A DNA stretch of 64,000 nt from NCBI GenBank assembly GCA_963920665.1, contig OY987268.1, forward strand, positions 9,860,501 through 9,924,500, given 5' to 3'. The notes beneath the pieces were generated by a model, which saw only the letters and a program-made list of their open reading frames with translations, ran no database searches and was not told the DNA's origin. Both the position numbers and the translations under genes were made by a program. The DNA comes from Straminergon stramineum (taxonomy: Eukaryota; Streptophyta; Bryopsida; Hypnales; Calliergonaceae). Position 1 is the stretch's first letter. The number at the start of each line of letters is the position of its first letter. Positions 48,201-60,750 of this stretch are shown piece by piece.

Positions 48201-50989
48201 GTTTATTTTCATTGTCCAATGTCTAAATTCAAGATTTCATCTACCTATTCAAAGTACTTTGGAATGTGCTTCAATGATATAAATTTCAAGTTCTAATTAT
48301 AAAGCAATAAAAAGTTGAAGTCATATTTGAAGGGGCAATATGCTAGTTCTATTGAGGATGCCCTTAAGGCATACAAACATTGGAATACCTTTTCTAATTA
48401 GAATATCATGTAAAATTTGGAAAGCATAGAGATAACAATTATATTTTATTCTTTATGGAGAGATTTTGGAGTGAAATACAAAAAACATGAGTATTTGAAG
48501 TCATTTTTTATCAGAAATATTTCATTAGTTGATATTTTATAATTTACAATTTTTTTAATTGTATAATCTCCAAATTGATTCTCATTTATTGTATTAAATA
48601 ATTTATAAATTAGTAATTCTATTAAATTTGGTTTAAATTTATCTTTTGATCAAAGTCATTATTAAAAATGATTTCATTTGATTTAAGCCCTTCAAAATTA
48701 ATAAAATCATATGGATCTAATGAAAAAATTAGTTAGCCTCCTACAAATTCAATTTTGAATTCAATTTTCTAAAATTATGACACAAAATATACACATGTAC
48801 TTCTTTTTGAGAATAATTTTTTTCTCCGGTTGGGTTCGTGCATAGATCAAAAGTTATGTTGTCCAAATTTTTTAGACAAGGTGGATAGCTTTGAACATCA
48901 TGTGTAGATCACTTCTTCAAATTCTAGAATTTGGCAAGTATATAACTAATATGATTTAAGATGCAACTATATATATACCAAAAAAATTATAGTTTAGTAC
49001 AAAAAAGACATTCTAAGAAGAGATAAAGTTGACCAACCATGTTGGATATAGCTAGAAGAAAACTTGTTCATTGAACTTCCCTTGCTACATAAAATTCCAA
49101 CAATGCTATTGTGTGAGCACAAAGACTTGAGTCTACAAGCTTTGAACCGACTTGTAGATATGCACCTACAACCATTTGAAGATGTTTATAAAATAATTAT
49201 GCACCTATAACATGGAAAGAGTCTACAACATAGGTATCTAGAACATAGACACCTATAACCATAGAAAGTATCTATAATATAGACTCTTGGGCTTATGTGC
49301 TCATATATTCTATACTCACATGCTAGCACTCCTTTATATAATTCTACAATCTACACAAGCAATGTTTTTGAATTTTTTCCACCAATTCCCATGATAATGT
49401 AGAGCAATTTTATATGATTAAATATATTTAATAATTAAAAATCACCTTCATTCTATGCAATAGAAATTAGGACATTTTTTGACAACTCAATTATATACAC
49501 AATATATTTCTTGAATGACAATGTGTCCAATTTTTAAAAAACAATTGAATTCGTCAATTAGATGTGGCAATTTTTGAAGGGTTTGATTTTTTGGATAGCC
49601 GAAGCAAGAAATAAAGTGGATCAAAAGAATGAAAGATTGTTGACAATTGAAAATCCACTTGGATTTTTATTGCACGTCCTACACAATGCTCTTGGAATCT
49701 TGGATCAACATGGATCAAATTTGAAGTGATGAAGTCTAAACATATTGTAGATGGTATAATGTAATCATACATTTTTATCATATTGATGGACCTTGCTAAT
49801 ATGTGTCATCCTGGGCCCCAAAATCTCTTGGCTTCTATTGGAGTCAACAACATTGAATTTCAGGAATGAGAGGAGAGCCTTCCCCATGTGATTCTAGTCC
49901 CAACATTTTTGCAAAGACAAGGTTTCTTATATTGCAAGTTTGGTATTCTTGACATGTCATTTGTTTCATTGGGCAAATATAAAATGCAAATACAAAATGT
50001 GAAGATTGCAAGAACTATTCTTCAATTTCTTAATATGGTTCTTTTAGCATTTGACACAAAATTAAAGGTCAAAATTCCTACATCCCATGCTTTTGTACTT
50101 CTTCTTCGAGAAGCTTTCAAAGTTTAGAAAATCTTAAAAGAGCTTTTGTTTTTAATTAGGTTTTCACTTTTGAGAGTTAATGACTAGCCCATCCAAATAT
50201 TTTTTTCATGATATTGTTGGTAGATCATCAAGGGGAGCTCCATGAAAAAATGTCAAGAAAGGCTGAAAAAGGAGTTGTTTAGAGTAATGCTCTAGTATCA
50301 TGGTTTTTTTAGATTTTTAGATTTTTACCTTGGTGTTTGGAGATGAATATGAAAAATATCTCCTATACTGAGTTCTTTAATTTTGTATTTTTTAGCCTCT
50401 CCTAGCTAATTTGGAGTTTTAGATTCAAAATATACTTCAAAATTTCTAAATTGAATCCTCCATGGTAAATAGTAAGACAATTTTTTTTTAATATAAAAAA
50501 TTAGACAAAAATTCTCTCCCTCCAAGGAATTCTCAAAGCATTACTCTAGAGGGATCTACTCACATAAACTTTAATTAAAACCAACTTGCATTTAACCCTT
50601 CCCAGGCAATATGAAAGTCCCTAGACATAATAGTTATACAAAAATTTCAAGGGTGTCCTTCATGAATGGTGACTACAAAAATAAAGTACTATCTATGGAA
50701 AGGTGGAAGTGAGTCGAACATGCCGTAGATACAGTACCTCCCACAATTCTAGACATTGAGTGCCTCTGGAGTCTGGACCGAGAAACCAATCCTTTGAACA
50801 TTTGACCTTCCCAGAAGGCATCATAACTTAAATGGATTCTATCTGCACAAGTGAACTGCAAAAATTGCAACCCAGGTGTGTCCAGAAAAGTGACACCACT
50901 GACTATAACTTAATTTAAGTTACGGAGTACCACCAATTTCACAGTTCCATTCCAGTGGCCCTCCCGATCACCGAAGCCCACCTTAGTGG
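45291..50989. other. AT-rich gene desert
   Basis: No gene is supported. 46250-47060 is rich in loosely repeated 'ctccaattg'-type motifs without a fixed period. An element edge 'ttcaacccctaatggacca' occurs near 47972. 49130-49290 repeats 'cacctataac' and 'tagac' motifs. The pair near 50283 and 50546 ('gagtaatgctctag' and 'cattactctaga') could be MITE ends, but no target duplication supports it. Frames such as 49888-50127 have no recognisable motif. Confidence 0.45.
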
Positions 50990-51375
50990 CAAGACGTGTG
51001 TTTGGACTTTGATAATATGGTAGTCAAGAATAACTTAATCTTGTGGAGGTTTCTACAAATTTCTTTGTGACTGACCAGAGCACATTTGCAGAAGTGAATA
51101 ACTTTTAGTGGCTGTCAATCACATGTAACCTGACATATACAGTTGTGCAGCAATAAATTGTGACTCAGATTGTTCTCATTAACTTCACTCATTCTGCTTT
51201 GCATTGGAATCAAATTCTGTCTTTCAGTTTCTAACTTCAGTTATGATAACTTAATAAGAATAGTGGGTTCGTTTGCTAATGAGGAGCTGAATTCTTATTT
51301 CTCATTCAGTTTCGTGCAGATGGATTTTTCTTTCGTTTTTCTGGAAATAAACAAATACAAGACATTGTAACAAGA
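50990..51375 (+). pseudogene. Array-family copy E, 3' fragment only
   Basis: It matches the 3' region of copies A-D in order: 'caagaataact', 'gtggaggtttc', 'gaccagagca', 'gactcagattgttctcatta', 'gctttgcattgga', ending in AATAAA at 51346-51351. No coding segment with the conserved C-terminal block is present upstream, so this is a relic of a former array unit on the same strand. Confidence 0.7.
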
Positions 51376-52707
51376 CACATTGAAAGTGCAATTACAAACT
51401 ACCAGCAGTAAACCTGTTGCAGTGTAATAATGAACTTAGGAGAATGTGGACTCAATAGCCTTCAAAGTCTGAGAGACCTGGATGAAAAAATTTCAGGGAT
51501 GTTAGGATGAAATGTAACGGATGAAAACGTGATTGTATTTGTGACATTGGGTCGTGACAGATCCCGTGACAATGTGTATTTAATATAATATATAATAGAT
51601 GAGAATATAAATTTGTGGTGTATGGGGGGGCACTCACTTTGCTAGGTTTCAGTTTGTCAGACTTTGTTCCTTTGAATTTGGGCCAGTGTAGTGACACTTC
51701 TGGTGGCAATTAACTTATTGTACCCAAAAAATGCAATTGGGTGTATTCTTATTCATGAAGCCTTACTAGAGTCATATCGTTAACCCCTGAGCGCTATGAA
51801 GTCCATTTTCTCCATTTTCTGGACGATGGGTAGATTGAAACTCAGGTTTCATCCTCATTATTGCTTGGATGAAAGTTATTCTAATTTGTGAAGATTCTTT
51901 GTCAAGTTGTTGTCCTATCTAATAGTTGGATTTGGTGTTACTAGAGTACATATTTTTTTAAAGTTACCAATGTGCAAGTAGGTTAATTGGTTGACTAAAC
52001 CCAATTTGCATTGACTCTAGTTCAAAATTGGATTTGCCAAAATAAGGTCATAGATTTTTAAGAAGAGAAAATTTTTAAAAAATCACCATGTGAAGAGAAC
52101 CTCATTTCAAATCCATTCCAACAAATTTTACCCTAAAAATGATAATATTTTGCTTGTAATTGAATTTTGAAGGAATTTTGAAATTTTCCTTTCGAAATTT
52201 ATAAAAAAAAATATTGGTGATAGCAATGGTGAATCTAACCATATGGATGGAATCTACAACTCATAGTCTACAACTTTTACTCATATGTCAAATCCAAAAC
52301 ATGCTTCCAAATAGCAATTTATAGTGATTTTTCTCAAAAATCATCAATTTTGGAGATGAATCTGGACATTTAGGGGTTAATCCCTATAGTACGTTACATC
52401 AGGGTTCTGAGGTGGCCCTGCTTGGGTCCACACAACAGGCTTCTATTGGTAGCAGATAGGAAGTCGCCCCTGTCATTGCATAGTTGAGTGCTCAGCCCTG
52501 GTTAACTCCGGATCCAGGAGCCCCCTGCATATATGATGGTCTGCTCTAAATCTACTCGTCTTCTAAAGATTGTCCCTAGCCAGATTTTGAAATGGACATT
52601 AACAAGTTGTAAAATGCATATGTGTAAAGCATTGAATGTTTTGTCAATGATGTCAGAGTGGTTTAAAATTTGTCAAACATTCCTTTATACTTTGCTAGTG
52701 GATGGAA
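51376..52707. mobile_element. Spacer containing a TTAA-type element (51780-52379)
   Basis: The element begins TTAACCCCTGAGCGC (51781) and ends GGACATTTAGGGG then TTAA (about 52376-52379). 51830-51960 matches the reverse of 41150-41330. The remainder has no gene; frames at 51452-51709 and 52533-52760 are unsupported. Confidence 0.6.
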
Positions 52708-53460
52708 TAAAGGGGCTTGCACACCTGGCGCTAGAGGTAGCTTCAGTGGGCGGACATTGAAGGTACAGTCTGTGGGCATTCACACTTGCATACATTTGTG
52801 AACGCCGATCCTACGTGGATGTAGACGTGTTAGCCACAAAGACCGAGTCTTACTGCAGAAGTAAATGGCTTTACATTCTTGGAGGACAAGTAAGCGGCCC
52901 TATGAATAAATACTCAAATTCAGTTGAAACGTAGATTTCGCAGAGTTAGCAACACTTCCAGCTAATGGGGATTGAAGGTGCCCATTAATTTAATCTACTG
53001 ATTAAGAACAACATTAATGGTTTTCATAGAGTTAGCAGTCATCGCTGCCAACTACGGCAACCGTAGGCCCTCTACACTTAATTGTCAAAGTAAATGCCGA
53101 CGCTAGTAAGGAAAGAATGAGACACGTTAAATTGAGCGGTGGACTACTGGTCCATGCATTCGCTCACCTCCTGCTACACAAGTGCTCACCAGTCTGAAGG
53201 CTCTGCAAGAACACAATGTACAGTTTGAGTATGTCTAGATCTGCCTGTACATGCTTGCATGGATGCACAGTGATTCTATTGATGCCTTGTATTACTGCTG
53301 CTGAACTTGAGGTCATGGTAATTTCCGGCTTCTTACCGACAAAAGGCGTGATTCTCATGTCTTTTTCGGTTGTCACTACAGGATGGTGACCATGGACTGG
53401 AGATACTTCAATTGGACTCCTACCGCTCCTTTTGCAGGTGTGGCAGCATCCTATGATGGT

Positions 53461-53845
53461 AAAATTTAATTCTTTGACCGGTCACATGTCATGAATAATT
53501 GCTACACATCACATGATGGATATTGTCGAATTTCATCCTGAAGCTTGTTCTGTGAGAAATTGACACCCTATTATGGAATTCTATCATCCTGTCAGATCAT
53601 GTAGAAGTCCACTTGCATGCTCTTGAATGAAGCCATTCTCTCAATAGTGCGTAAGATTTAATTCTCTGACCGGTCACGCGTCATGAATAATTGTTGCACA
53701 TCACATGACAGGTAATGCCGAATTTCATCCTAGAGCTTTTGCTGTGAGAAATCGACACCCTGTTCTCGAATTCAAAAATCCTGTCAGTTCAAGTAGAAGT
53801 CTACCTGCATGCTCGCGAATGAAGCCATTCTCTCAGTAGCGAAAG
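53461..53845. repeat. Tandem duplication, about 190 bp, in PIF left flank
   Basis: Two units share 'gaccggtcac', 'gtcatgaataattg', 'cgaatttcatcct' and 'gaagccattctctca', starting near 53463 and 53655. They lie between the left terminal repeat and the trihelix gene. Confidence 0.85.
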
Positions 53846-54180
53846 ACATCCACTTTCACTCTGGATTGTGACAATGCTTTTATCAATGCTGTGAGCATTG
53901 TACCACATGTGTGCAGGTCGCGCACCTTCCCTGTCGATGGATGCGTTGTTAGCCGCATCGACTCTTTACACCGAAGGTACATCCCTTTCCTTTCACTATG
54001 CATGTGTGTCATTGTTCACCCACATTCTTCTCATGAAATTGGACTTACGTGCTGCAGTGTCTGCTTGTAGAAAACCTTCCTATGTATTGCCACATTGGAA
54101 AATCGCATGCGGGAGCAGCGACTACTGCTGAACGTTGACCTCCCACACCATCAAGCATAGACCTCGGCAACCCATCGAAA

Positions 54181-55243
54181 CACATATGCAGAGACCGAGG
54201 TCCGAACTGGCAACCTCTCGAAATCGGAGCGCTCATTCAAGCGAAATGACACATGCACTTGTAGGAATCGAAGACAGCGGATAAAAAGGAATTCATGATT
54301 CCAGAAACCACCAAATGGTTGTGAGTCAGCGTTGAAGTGATGAAAGTCGGGTTCTCCCCTTGCCTACGTGATGGTGCAACTTGCAAGAGTAAGTGGAATC
54401 AATTAATTCCTGACTATAAACGAATAGCTGACTACTTTGCATGCAGAGGTACTAATGCACCGGATTATTGGAACCTATCCATTGTGGAACGCAAAGCTCA
54501 AGGTTTACCACGATCATTTCTCGAGGACGTCTTCTACAGCATCAACGAGTGGTTCTCCATCCGTCTCAGCATGTTTCCACCACACCCACGGGATCTCATG
54601 TCGCCTATGGACAGCCACTACAACGTTCCTATGAGTCGATTTGTTGACCTGGGCGAAGACAACGACGCGCCCGAAGACGCTGAAGATCCCATTGTTGTTG
54701 CTCAAGTGGCGGAGTGGAGTGACTCAAACCTCTCACCGCATCATGTCGTGAATAGCGGTCACGGAGGTGACCTACTGACCCGACCAACACAGACTGCTGG
54801 CGCCACGTCCAGTTCCTGTGTGAAATGGTCTATTCCAGCAAGCGTGACCGTCCACTAGAGAAGTCATGGCTGGTCAGATGAAGGAAATGGCCGACGCGAG
54901 CAGAGAGTTAGAGAGAGCCAAGATAGACATGCAGTTGAATTTGTTTAAAGAACAAATGGACTACCAACGAGAGCGAGATCAACGACTGCACGAGAATGCG
55001 AGAATGACAAACGAGAATGACAAACTATCAATTCAAAAACAAGGTGAACTAGTACAGTGTCTCGCTATCCTCTTTGGAGTTCTTAGTGGAGGCCTACAAT
55101 ATCGGCCGCAGTTGCCAGAGTCACCAAATTCTCTTGTCATGGAAGCAGCCCAAGATGCATCTGCACACCGTACTCCCAAAGCCGCTTACATGGTACAAGA
55201 ACATACTACTGGAGTGACTCATCGAAGTTCTCGGAGCATTTGA
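54181..55243 (+). pseudogene. PIF/Harbinger Myb/SANT (trihelix-like) protein, broken
   Basis: In PIF elements the accessory protein binds DNA through a Myb/SANT domain and cooperates with the transposase in the nucleus. The frame starts by 54181, with the expected Trp at GPNWQPLE and then ALIQAK. It is interrupted by TGA 54247, TAG 54262 and TGA 54322, then open through DGATCKSKWNQLIPDYKRIA, SIVERKAQGLPRSF and a Pro-rich PPHPRDLMSP to a stop at 54858. A one-base frame change leads to 54866-55243, a Glu/Arg/Gln-rich coiled coil (ELERAKIDMQL, MDYQRERDQ) typical of the C-terminus. An upstream exon may lie near 53900-53980. Confidence 0.75.
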
Positions 55244-55685
55244 AATTGCCGTGCAAAAGGCGGAATGTGAAGATACCTATGACTACGTTTTCCAGCCAAG
55301 TCACAACTCTCCTGCTTTTCCACTACTGTGAATATGCAAATGTGTACGACAAGGTGCTACAGATGGTAGAAATCGAAGCACAAATGTCATTTTCATGAAA
55401 GTAGTGCAACTTTACTATACAGTAGTAGCAGACTTACGACAATTATGTAAAGAAAACGTTTTCAATACAATGTAGTTGAGGTTGGTTTATCCTGTACAAA
55501 GTGGGGACAAGTAGTGGAGCTCACAAGCTCACACCGGCAAACCGACGTGTGTGGCCAAGAAGACGGCCACGTCCTGCCGTTTCTGGCTCCCTAGGACTTC
55601 TCCTTCTAGATCTCCGTCTTCTCGTTTTGAGTCCGTCTCCATTGCAGTTGCCACGTTATCTTGATTGTCATCTACACGAAAATCC

Positions 55686-57121
55686 TCAGTCTGCAAAATT
55701 CGCAGTAGCCGCTCGAAGATTGTGCAAAATTGCACAGCACGTGATGACATTCGGCAAGAAGTAGACATTCAATTCTAATATCCCATGAAACTCCCGGAAT
55801 GTCTGTTTCAATAGAGCGAAAGCATTCTCCACCACTATGCGGCCATGACTAAGTTTCTTGTTGTAGAGTTGCTGAGCAACGGGCAGGTGTACTCTATGTC
55901 AGTGAGGTATCATAAGCCACAATAGGAGGGGGTAGCCTTCGTCGCCTAGCAAATACGGAGAGAATCCATCGAAGGTGAGCCTGGGATCCCATAGTGCATT
56001 CTGCAGCACTCTGTGATGAAGCGTTGAGCGGTGAAGCATCCTAAAGTCGTTTGTTGAGCCAGGCATTTCGATGAACAAATCCAGGAACCTCTTGTCGCTA
56101 CCTACGACAGTTTGACAATTCATAGAGTATCCACCGAACTTGAAGTAATAGTAATCTAAGGCACTAAATCTGGGCTTCGAAATTGCAATCTAAGTGCCGT
56201 CTATGGCCCCTATGATGCCTGGCATTCCGCAGACACGTCGAAAAGCAGATTCCATTTCCAGCAAGCATTGGCCCTACAAGGCCATATTTATTATATTGAG
56301 ACTTTTTGCAGATTTTGAGACAAAATGCTAGTTATTGGAAAATTCTTTTAAAAAAATAGTAATTGAGACCAAAAATAAATAATGCTCAAATAGTGATTCT
56401 ACAATGAAATTCTAAAAGTTGGTGTTGTTACCTATTTATAAAAAAAATACCACTAAAGAGATAAAATGGTTTATCCTCAAGTCAAGGATAAAAATGAGAT
56501 TGCAAAAGGTCTCAATATAACGAATATGGCCTTCTACAACCATGAAATTTCTGAACAGAGGACGACATTTACTGCTTGAACGACTTCGCGAAGGACCATC
56601 GACACCGTGCTCCATCCTACGGCAAAGAGTTCACTGCAAATCAACATGCTTGCCCCATGTGTTAATTTGAAGAGGGCGCAAGCAAGTCACACCAACACCA
56701 GAATCACTGATCGGTATTTCGTGTTTTGCTTTTCCAAGGCTGGCCGTAGGAGCTCCGCCATTGATTGAACAACAGCTTTCGAAAAGCAGAACATTTGTAG
56801 CCAGCACTTGTTGTCATAGTGATTCAAGAGAAACCATGAAAACCAAGTTGTTGACCTGGGCTTAACCTAGTACCCTAGGTCTTCTTCCAATAGAGCGAAA
56901 GTGTTCCAAACTCGGAAGTTGTGCAGTGCCGCACATGCAATGACGTCCAAATCCAATGCTTCAAGCACGTCCAGATTTTGCATGGGGTCATAGTCTACGC
57001 TGAAGTCGTCGGAATTGTCAAGAGAGGAGGCCTCGGTCAGTGACTGTTGCACTATAAGGAGGAGGAGGAGGATGGCGGAAGCGAAGGCCAATAGCTCCTC
57101 AAGGTTGTCGAAGAAATCCAT
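55686..57121 (-). pseudogene. PIF/Harbinger DDE transposase, broken
   Basis: This is a HARBI1-type nuclease that would cut and join the element ends. Reading down the minus strand: acidic N-terminus from the ATG at 57121; WFSWFLLNHYD; YRSVILVLV; LFKLTHGAS with FAVGWSTVS; GMPGIIGAIDGT carrying the first catalytic Asp; GGYSMNCQ; MPGSTNDFR; LLGDEGYPLLLW; and VVENAFALLKQTF with the catalytic Glu, then CCAILHNL. Five in-frame stops break it (after DLGY, VLVLV, SWL, DGT and MIPH). A 252-bp MITE splits it; removing it and one 8-bp duplication restores the frame. Confidence 0.85.
56272..56539. mobile_element. MITE inside the PIF transposase
   Basis: The insertion at 56280-56531 has inverted ends of about 31 bp starting GGCCATATTTATTATATTGA. 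The flanks CCCTACAA (56272-56279) and TTCTACAA (56532-56539) agree at six of eight bases. The transposase reading frame joins correctly when the insertion and one flank are taken out, which supports the boundaries. An 8-bp duplication would suggest hAT, but the tips are not typical. Confidence 0.75.
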
Positions 57122-58064
57122 TAAAGGTAATGTTGCAGGGAAAAGACGCTCTCACTTCATAGGACAGAAGAAAAAAATTGAGAGGTAGTATTTTGTGAAA
57201 GCATAGTCTGAAGGTTGACGGTGTCTCCAGTGGTATGGGTGCTCTATTGTAACGGCAGAGGTTGCAATTTCGGCACACAGTCTATGCTGTGAAATACAGT
57301 AACAGCGACTATAGTGAAGGCGCATAAAAGCAGGTCAGCAAGTTGTGTTCAAGGACAGGAACGCAAAGGAACCGTAGTGGCATGCAGGGGAAGCATGCAT
57401 TGTACAAGAGTGGGAACCCTACAACAGGAGTTTCTAATGATCGGTGGAAGATTCGAAATTCAGAGTCAGAAGCAAGGAAAGGTGAAATTGAAACCATGAC
57501 GTACTTGTCTTCAACTCAGTGGTAGTTAGACGTTTAGGCCCCGCCTATTGAATGCGACGAGTGCACCCCGCAGCCTGCACTTGCCGCAATTGTGGTTGTC
57601 GAGCTCCTATGCAGTTGTCCCCGCCCTCCTTTCTGAGCGCGCATGGTGGAGGAACCTTCTCTCCGGCGTTTGCAGTCTCGACAGATTAGGTGGAAGACAG
57701 ATCGAAGTATACGTCTAGCAACGCCAATTCGGGAGCTTCCACTAGAACACACCTCCTACACTGCATGTCCGCACAGGAAGACTAAAGACGACAAAGGTAC
57801 TACAAACGGCGAAGGTATTATCCGTTGTTGAACATACCGCCAGTAGTTCCACCCTACAAGTGTGACACGGCTATAGGCCGTAGCATGTCTACCTGTTTAC
57901 CACTGCGCCAAATAGGTAAGAATGAGATGTGGTGTGAACACACAATTCTTGTACACAAGTAGATCTTTCACAGACCACTATCCAATAGACCTGGATTAGG
58001 CATGGCTCGGACTTTGTCGCTCTTTCCTGGTTTTATCATCCTACGTGCATTACTTCCTAACAGT
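57122..58064. other. Right subterminal region of the PIF element
   Basis: Non-coding sequence between the transposase start and the right terminal repeat. Short frames at 57309-57831 have no family resemblance. Confidence 0.55.
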
Positions 58065-58083
58065 AGGTGTGCAAGCCCCTTAA

Positions 58084-58734
58084 GAGCCAAGGTGGATCCA
58101 TTTCTGAAATGTTTACCTGTGTTCGAAAAAACTTTTCTCCCCCAACTTTGAATGCTAATATTTTTCAATTTGTACGGTCAAACTTAATAAAAATTTTACC
58201 ACATGATCTTATACAAGTATAGTACAAGATCCTATGGTTGGATTTTTTATTTTTTATTTTTTTTCTTTCTTAAAAGAATGCAGTAGAAATGGCAATTTCG
58301 AGTGATTTTTGTCAAAAAAATAGGCCTTGGTCCTTTAGGAGTTCAGTTTCGTGAAGGTTGAATTTTGGAACCATGTCTATTACTTTCTACATGCTCCAAT
58401 CCTTGTTTTTGGTGAAGCCATATCTTTTTCCAGACTACACATGTGTGGGTTTTGTAAGGCCTGCGATCAAGAAATAGATACCTATGGCAGAATTCTTTAA
58501 AAATTCATAAGTAATTCAAAAATGCTCTGAAAAATATGAATCCACTTGGGTTAGATTTCACATCAATTTTTCTTCAAGTGAAAAATAAGGAAAAATATTT
58601 TAGTACATTGAAGAACCATCGAAAAGGCCGACCAGCCCTTAAACGCACGGTTTATGAGCAGACTACCTAAAACGCCGACCGGTGCAGGATCGATCCGGAA
58701 GAAAGCCTTGGACACGTAAGTTACTAAGTTACAG
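58084..58734. other. AT-rich spacer
   Basis: Edges of TTAA-type elements occur ('tcctttaggagttca' near 58331). 58470-58670 resembles 8480-8660 of the copy A flank ('cctatgRcaRaatt', 'cccttaRatgagcggtt'-like). Confidence 0.45.
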
Positions 58735-58870
58735 TACAGCCCCTTGCATTTGTGTGCGAAATTGCCCTCCGGAGTGCATGTCGATCGATGCTTGTGCTGC
58801 TGCGCTTGCCATAACTTAAGTCTCCTTCCTAACCTCCGTAAGTTAAGCAATTGCTATCTATCAGTGTTGG
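58735..58870 (+). pseudogene. Array-family copy F, 5' fragment only
   Basis: It matches the far 5' block of copy C (42300-42425): 'cttgcatttgtgtg', 'gccctYcggagtgc', 'gctgcgcttgccat' and 'aagcaattgctaYctatc'. No coding part follows; the match stops and unrelated sequence continues. It is a remnant on the same strand as the other copies. Confidence 0.65.
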
Positions 58871-60360
58871 GCTCCGTTCGAGGGGAGGAATCATAATGTG
58901 GTAGCACACTCCCGGCCAGCCACTTCCGTGGAAATTGAAAATTAGCTTGACAGCTTGAGGTTGAGCCTCCCTCGACAAAAATAGCGACGTTATTTAATCT
59001 TTAACCCTGTAATGCTGATGTGGACACTAAGTGTCTAATGGATGACTTCACCTCATGAAAAAAAATTGATTTTTCATCCAATATTTTTGGTTGAAGGTAC
59101 ATGAGTACATTTTCAGTGAATAGTTTTGCAAATTTTCTCATCATGATATTACTGCCTCTTCTAAAGGAAAAGACGCTTAACTTCTAACTACCCAATTGAC
59201 CATATATGGTCAATCTAAAAGTTTAGGCTCATTTTGGTATGCATGGTTTAACCTTAAATGCCTAAGACTTTCCAAGTGTGTTTTTCTTGTGAAAAAAGAA
59301 CATTGGCTTATAGTTATTTCCAACGAAGCAATTTTTTTTCCCAAAATATAATTGTATAGATGTTTAAAGAGCTTGCTTATTCGAGTGCATACCAATTTTG
59401 AGCATGAAATTGCATAGCAATTATGAGATTATAATAAGAGAAATGTACATATCCTATTTTTAGTATGTTGTCCCTCCCAACAATATTTGAGAAATTTGCA
59501 TATAAGGTTCTTTTGGGATTGGAGGTCACATGAACAATTGGAAATTGTGTTAGCACACTAAAATGCATCTCCAAAATCCTTCAGTTCAAATGAAGAGCTA
59601 TCAAATTCATCACACAATCTACCGTTTATTTGTTGTTATGCAATTTTTTTTTATAAATATAAATCGCAAATAACTTCAAATCAAAAATAATATGTTCAAA
59701 TTTTCAATGGTAAAAATCATGAAATCACTTTACTCTTTCAATTGGGACCATTTTCAAAGCAAATACGTAAGTACAAATTTTCAAATCTCAAATCAAGGGA
59801 AATTGACAAACTTAGCTCAAAATTGGAAAATGAAGTAAAATTAGCAAGCTTTCCTCTTCCACTAGTGGACACAATAGTTTTCTAAGTGATTTTAAGTCCC
59901 CACCCCTTACTATTAGGACAAATCCACATAGATGCATTCTTGGTGTAGCTAAATTCATTGAAATACTTTTATTAAAGCTTCCCTTAAAAGATAAATAGAA
60001 CTAGCATTTAACCCAAGTGGGTTCAATTATTGAACCTTTGTTGAATCAGTCAAGAATTTTTGAAGATGAAATGGCACAGGGCTCTAGTCATGTTATAATT
60101 ACATTCAGAATTATAATGTGTAGCACTTTGCTAGAGGATGCTACTCGAACGTGACAGGGAAAAAAGCTATTTCTTGTGAAGGCTTGGAAACACTCGAAAC
60201 TCAGTGGAAAAGCCTTCAAAAGGAGTATAGTTTCAGACGTCTGAAATTGTGCTTTCCTTTTCCTCCTCTTGCTTTCGGTAGTTCTGTAAATTTGTCAAAC
60301 GGTGAAGCTCCAAGTGCAAAGCTGTATTTGAGGTTTGTACAATTACCTGTAGAGTGAGCT
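58871..60360. other. AT-rich spacer
   Basis: A TTAA-type edge is near 59000 ('taaccctgtaatgctga', with a segment shared with 32655-32700). No gene. Frames at 59210-59574 and 60151-60357 are unsupported. Confidence 0.45.
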
Positions 60361-60363
60361 TGT

Positions 60364-60750
60364 CAGTGTGGATTTTGTAGAAGCAACAATTGGTTCTTCC
60401 ATCATTTCTGGTCATTTTTCTGCCTCCAGTGGGAAGAACAAATCCTCCATCGTCTTTGTGGTGTGTAACCAGTTTTATGGTGACGAGCTTCCGATGTCGC
60501 TATGGGTTGTGCTCGCAGACTATCACACTTCGTTCTCCCCGGTCTGATTATCTAGCCAGTGTGGGTTTTGTAGAAGCAACAATTGGTTCTTCCATCATTT
60601 CTGGTCATTTTTCTGCCTCCAGTGGGAAGAACAAATCCTCCATCGTTTTTGTGGTGTGTAACCAGTTTTATGGTGACGAGCTTCCGATGTCGCTATGGGT
60701 TGTGCTCGCAGACTATCACACTCTGTTCTCCCCCGTCTGATTATCTAGCG
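60364..60750. repeat. 193-bp tandem duplication upstream of gene copy D
   Basis: Two almost identical units start at about 60364 and 60557; they differ at only a handful of bases. The second unit leads straight into the conserved 5' block ('ctgattatctagcgagg'). Frames of 115-116 codons in each unit arise from the repeat and are not conserved elsewhere. Confidence 0.9.

Larger units (their letters stand above)
52708..58083. mobile_element. Full-length PIF/Harbinger transposon
   Basis: The element 52711-58080 (5370 bp) has perfect 16-bp terminal inverted repeats, AGGGGCTTGCACACCT, and a TAA target duplication at 52708-52710 and 58081-58083. Inside are two genes facing each other: a Myb/trihelix-like DNA-binding gene (+) and a DDE transposase (-), the standard layout of this superfamily. 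Both are broken, so this copy is not autonomous now. Subterminal regions of about 1 kb on each side are non-coding. Confidence 0.9.

Noticed and set aside
50277..50555. MITE with GAGTAATGCT ends
   Set aside because: The inverted match is short and the flanking bases do not form a convincing target duplication.
57534..57831. Extra coding exon at the right end of the PIF element
   Set aside because: Overlapping short frames on both strands with no resemblance to PIF proteins.
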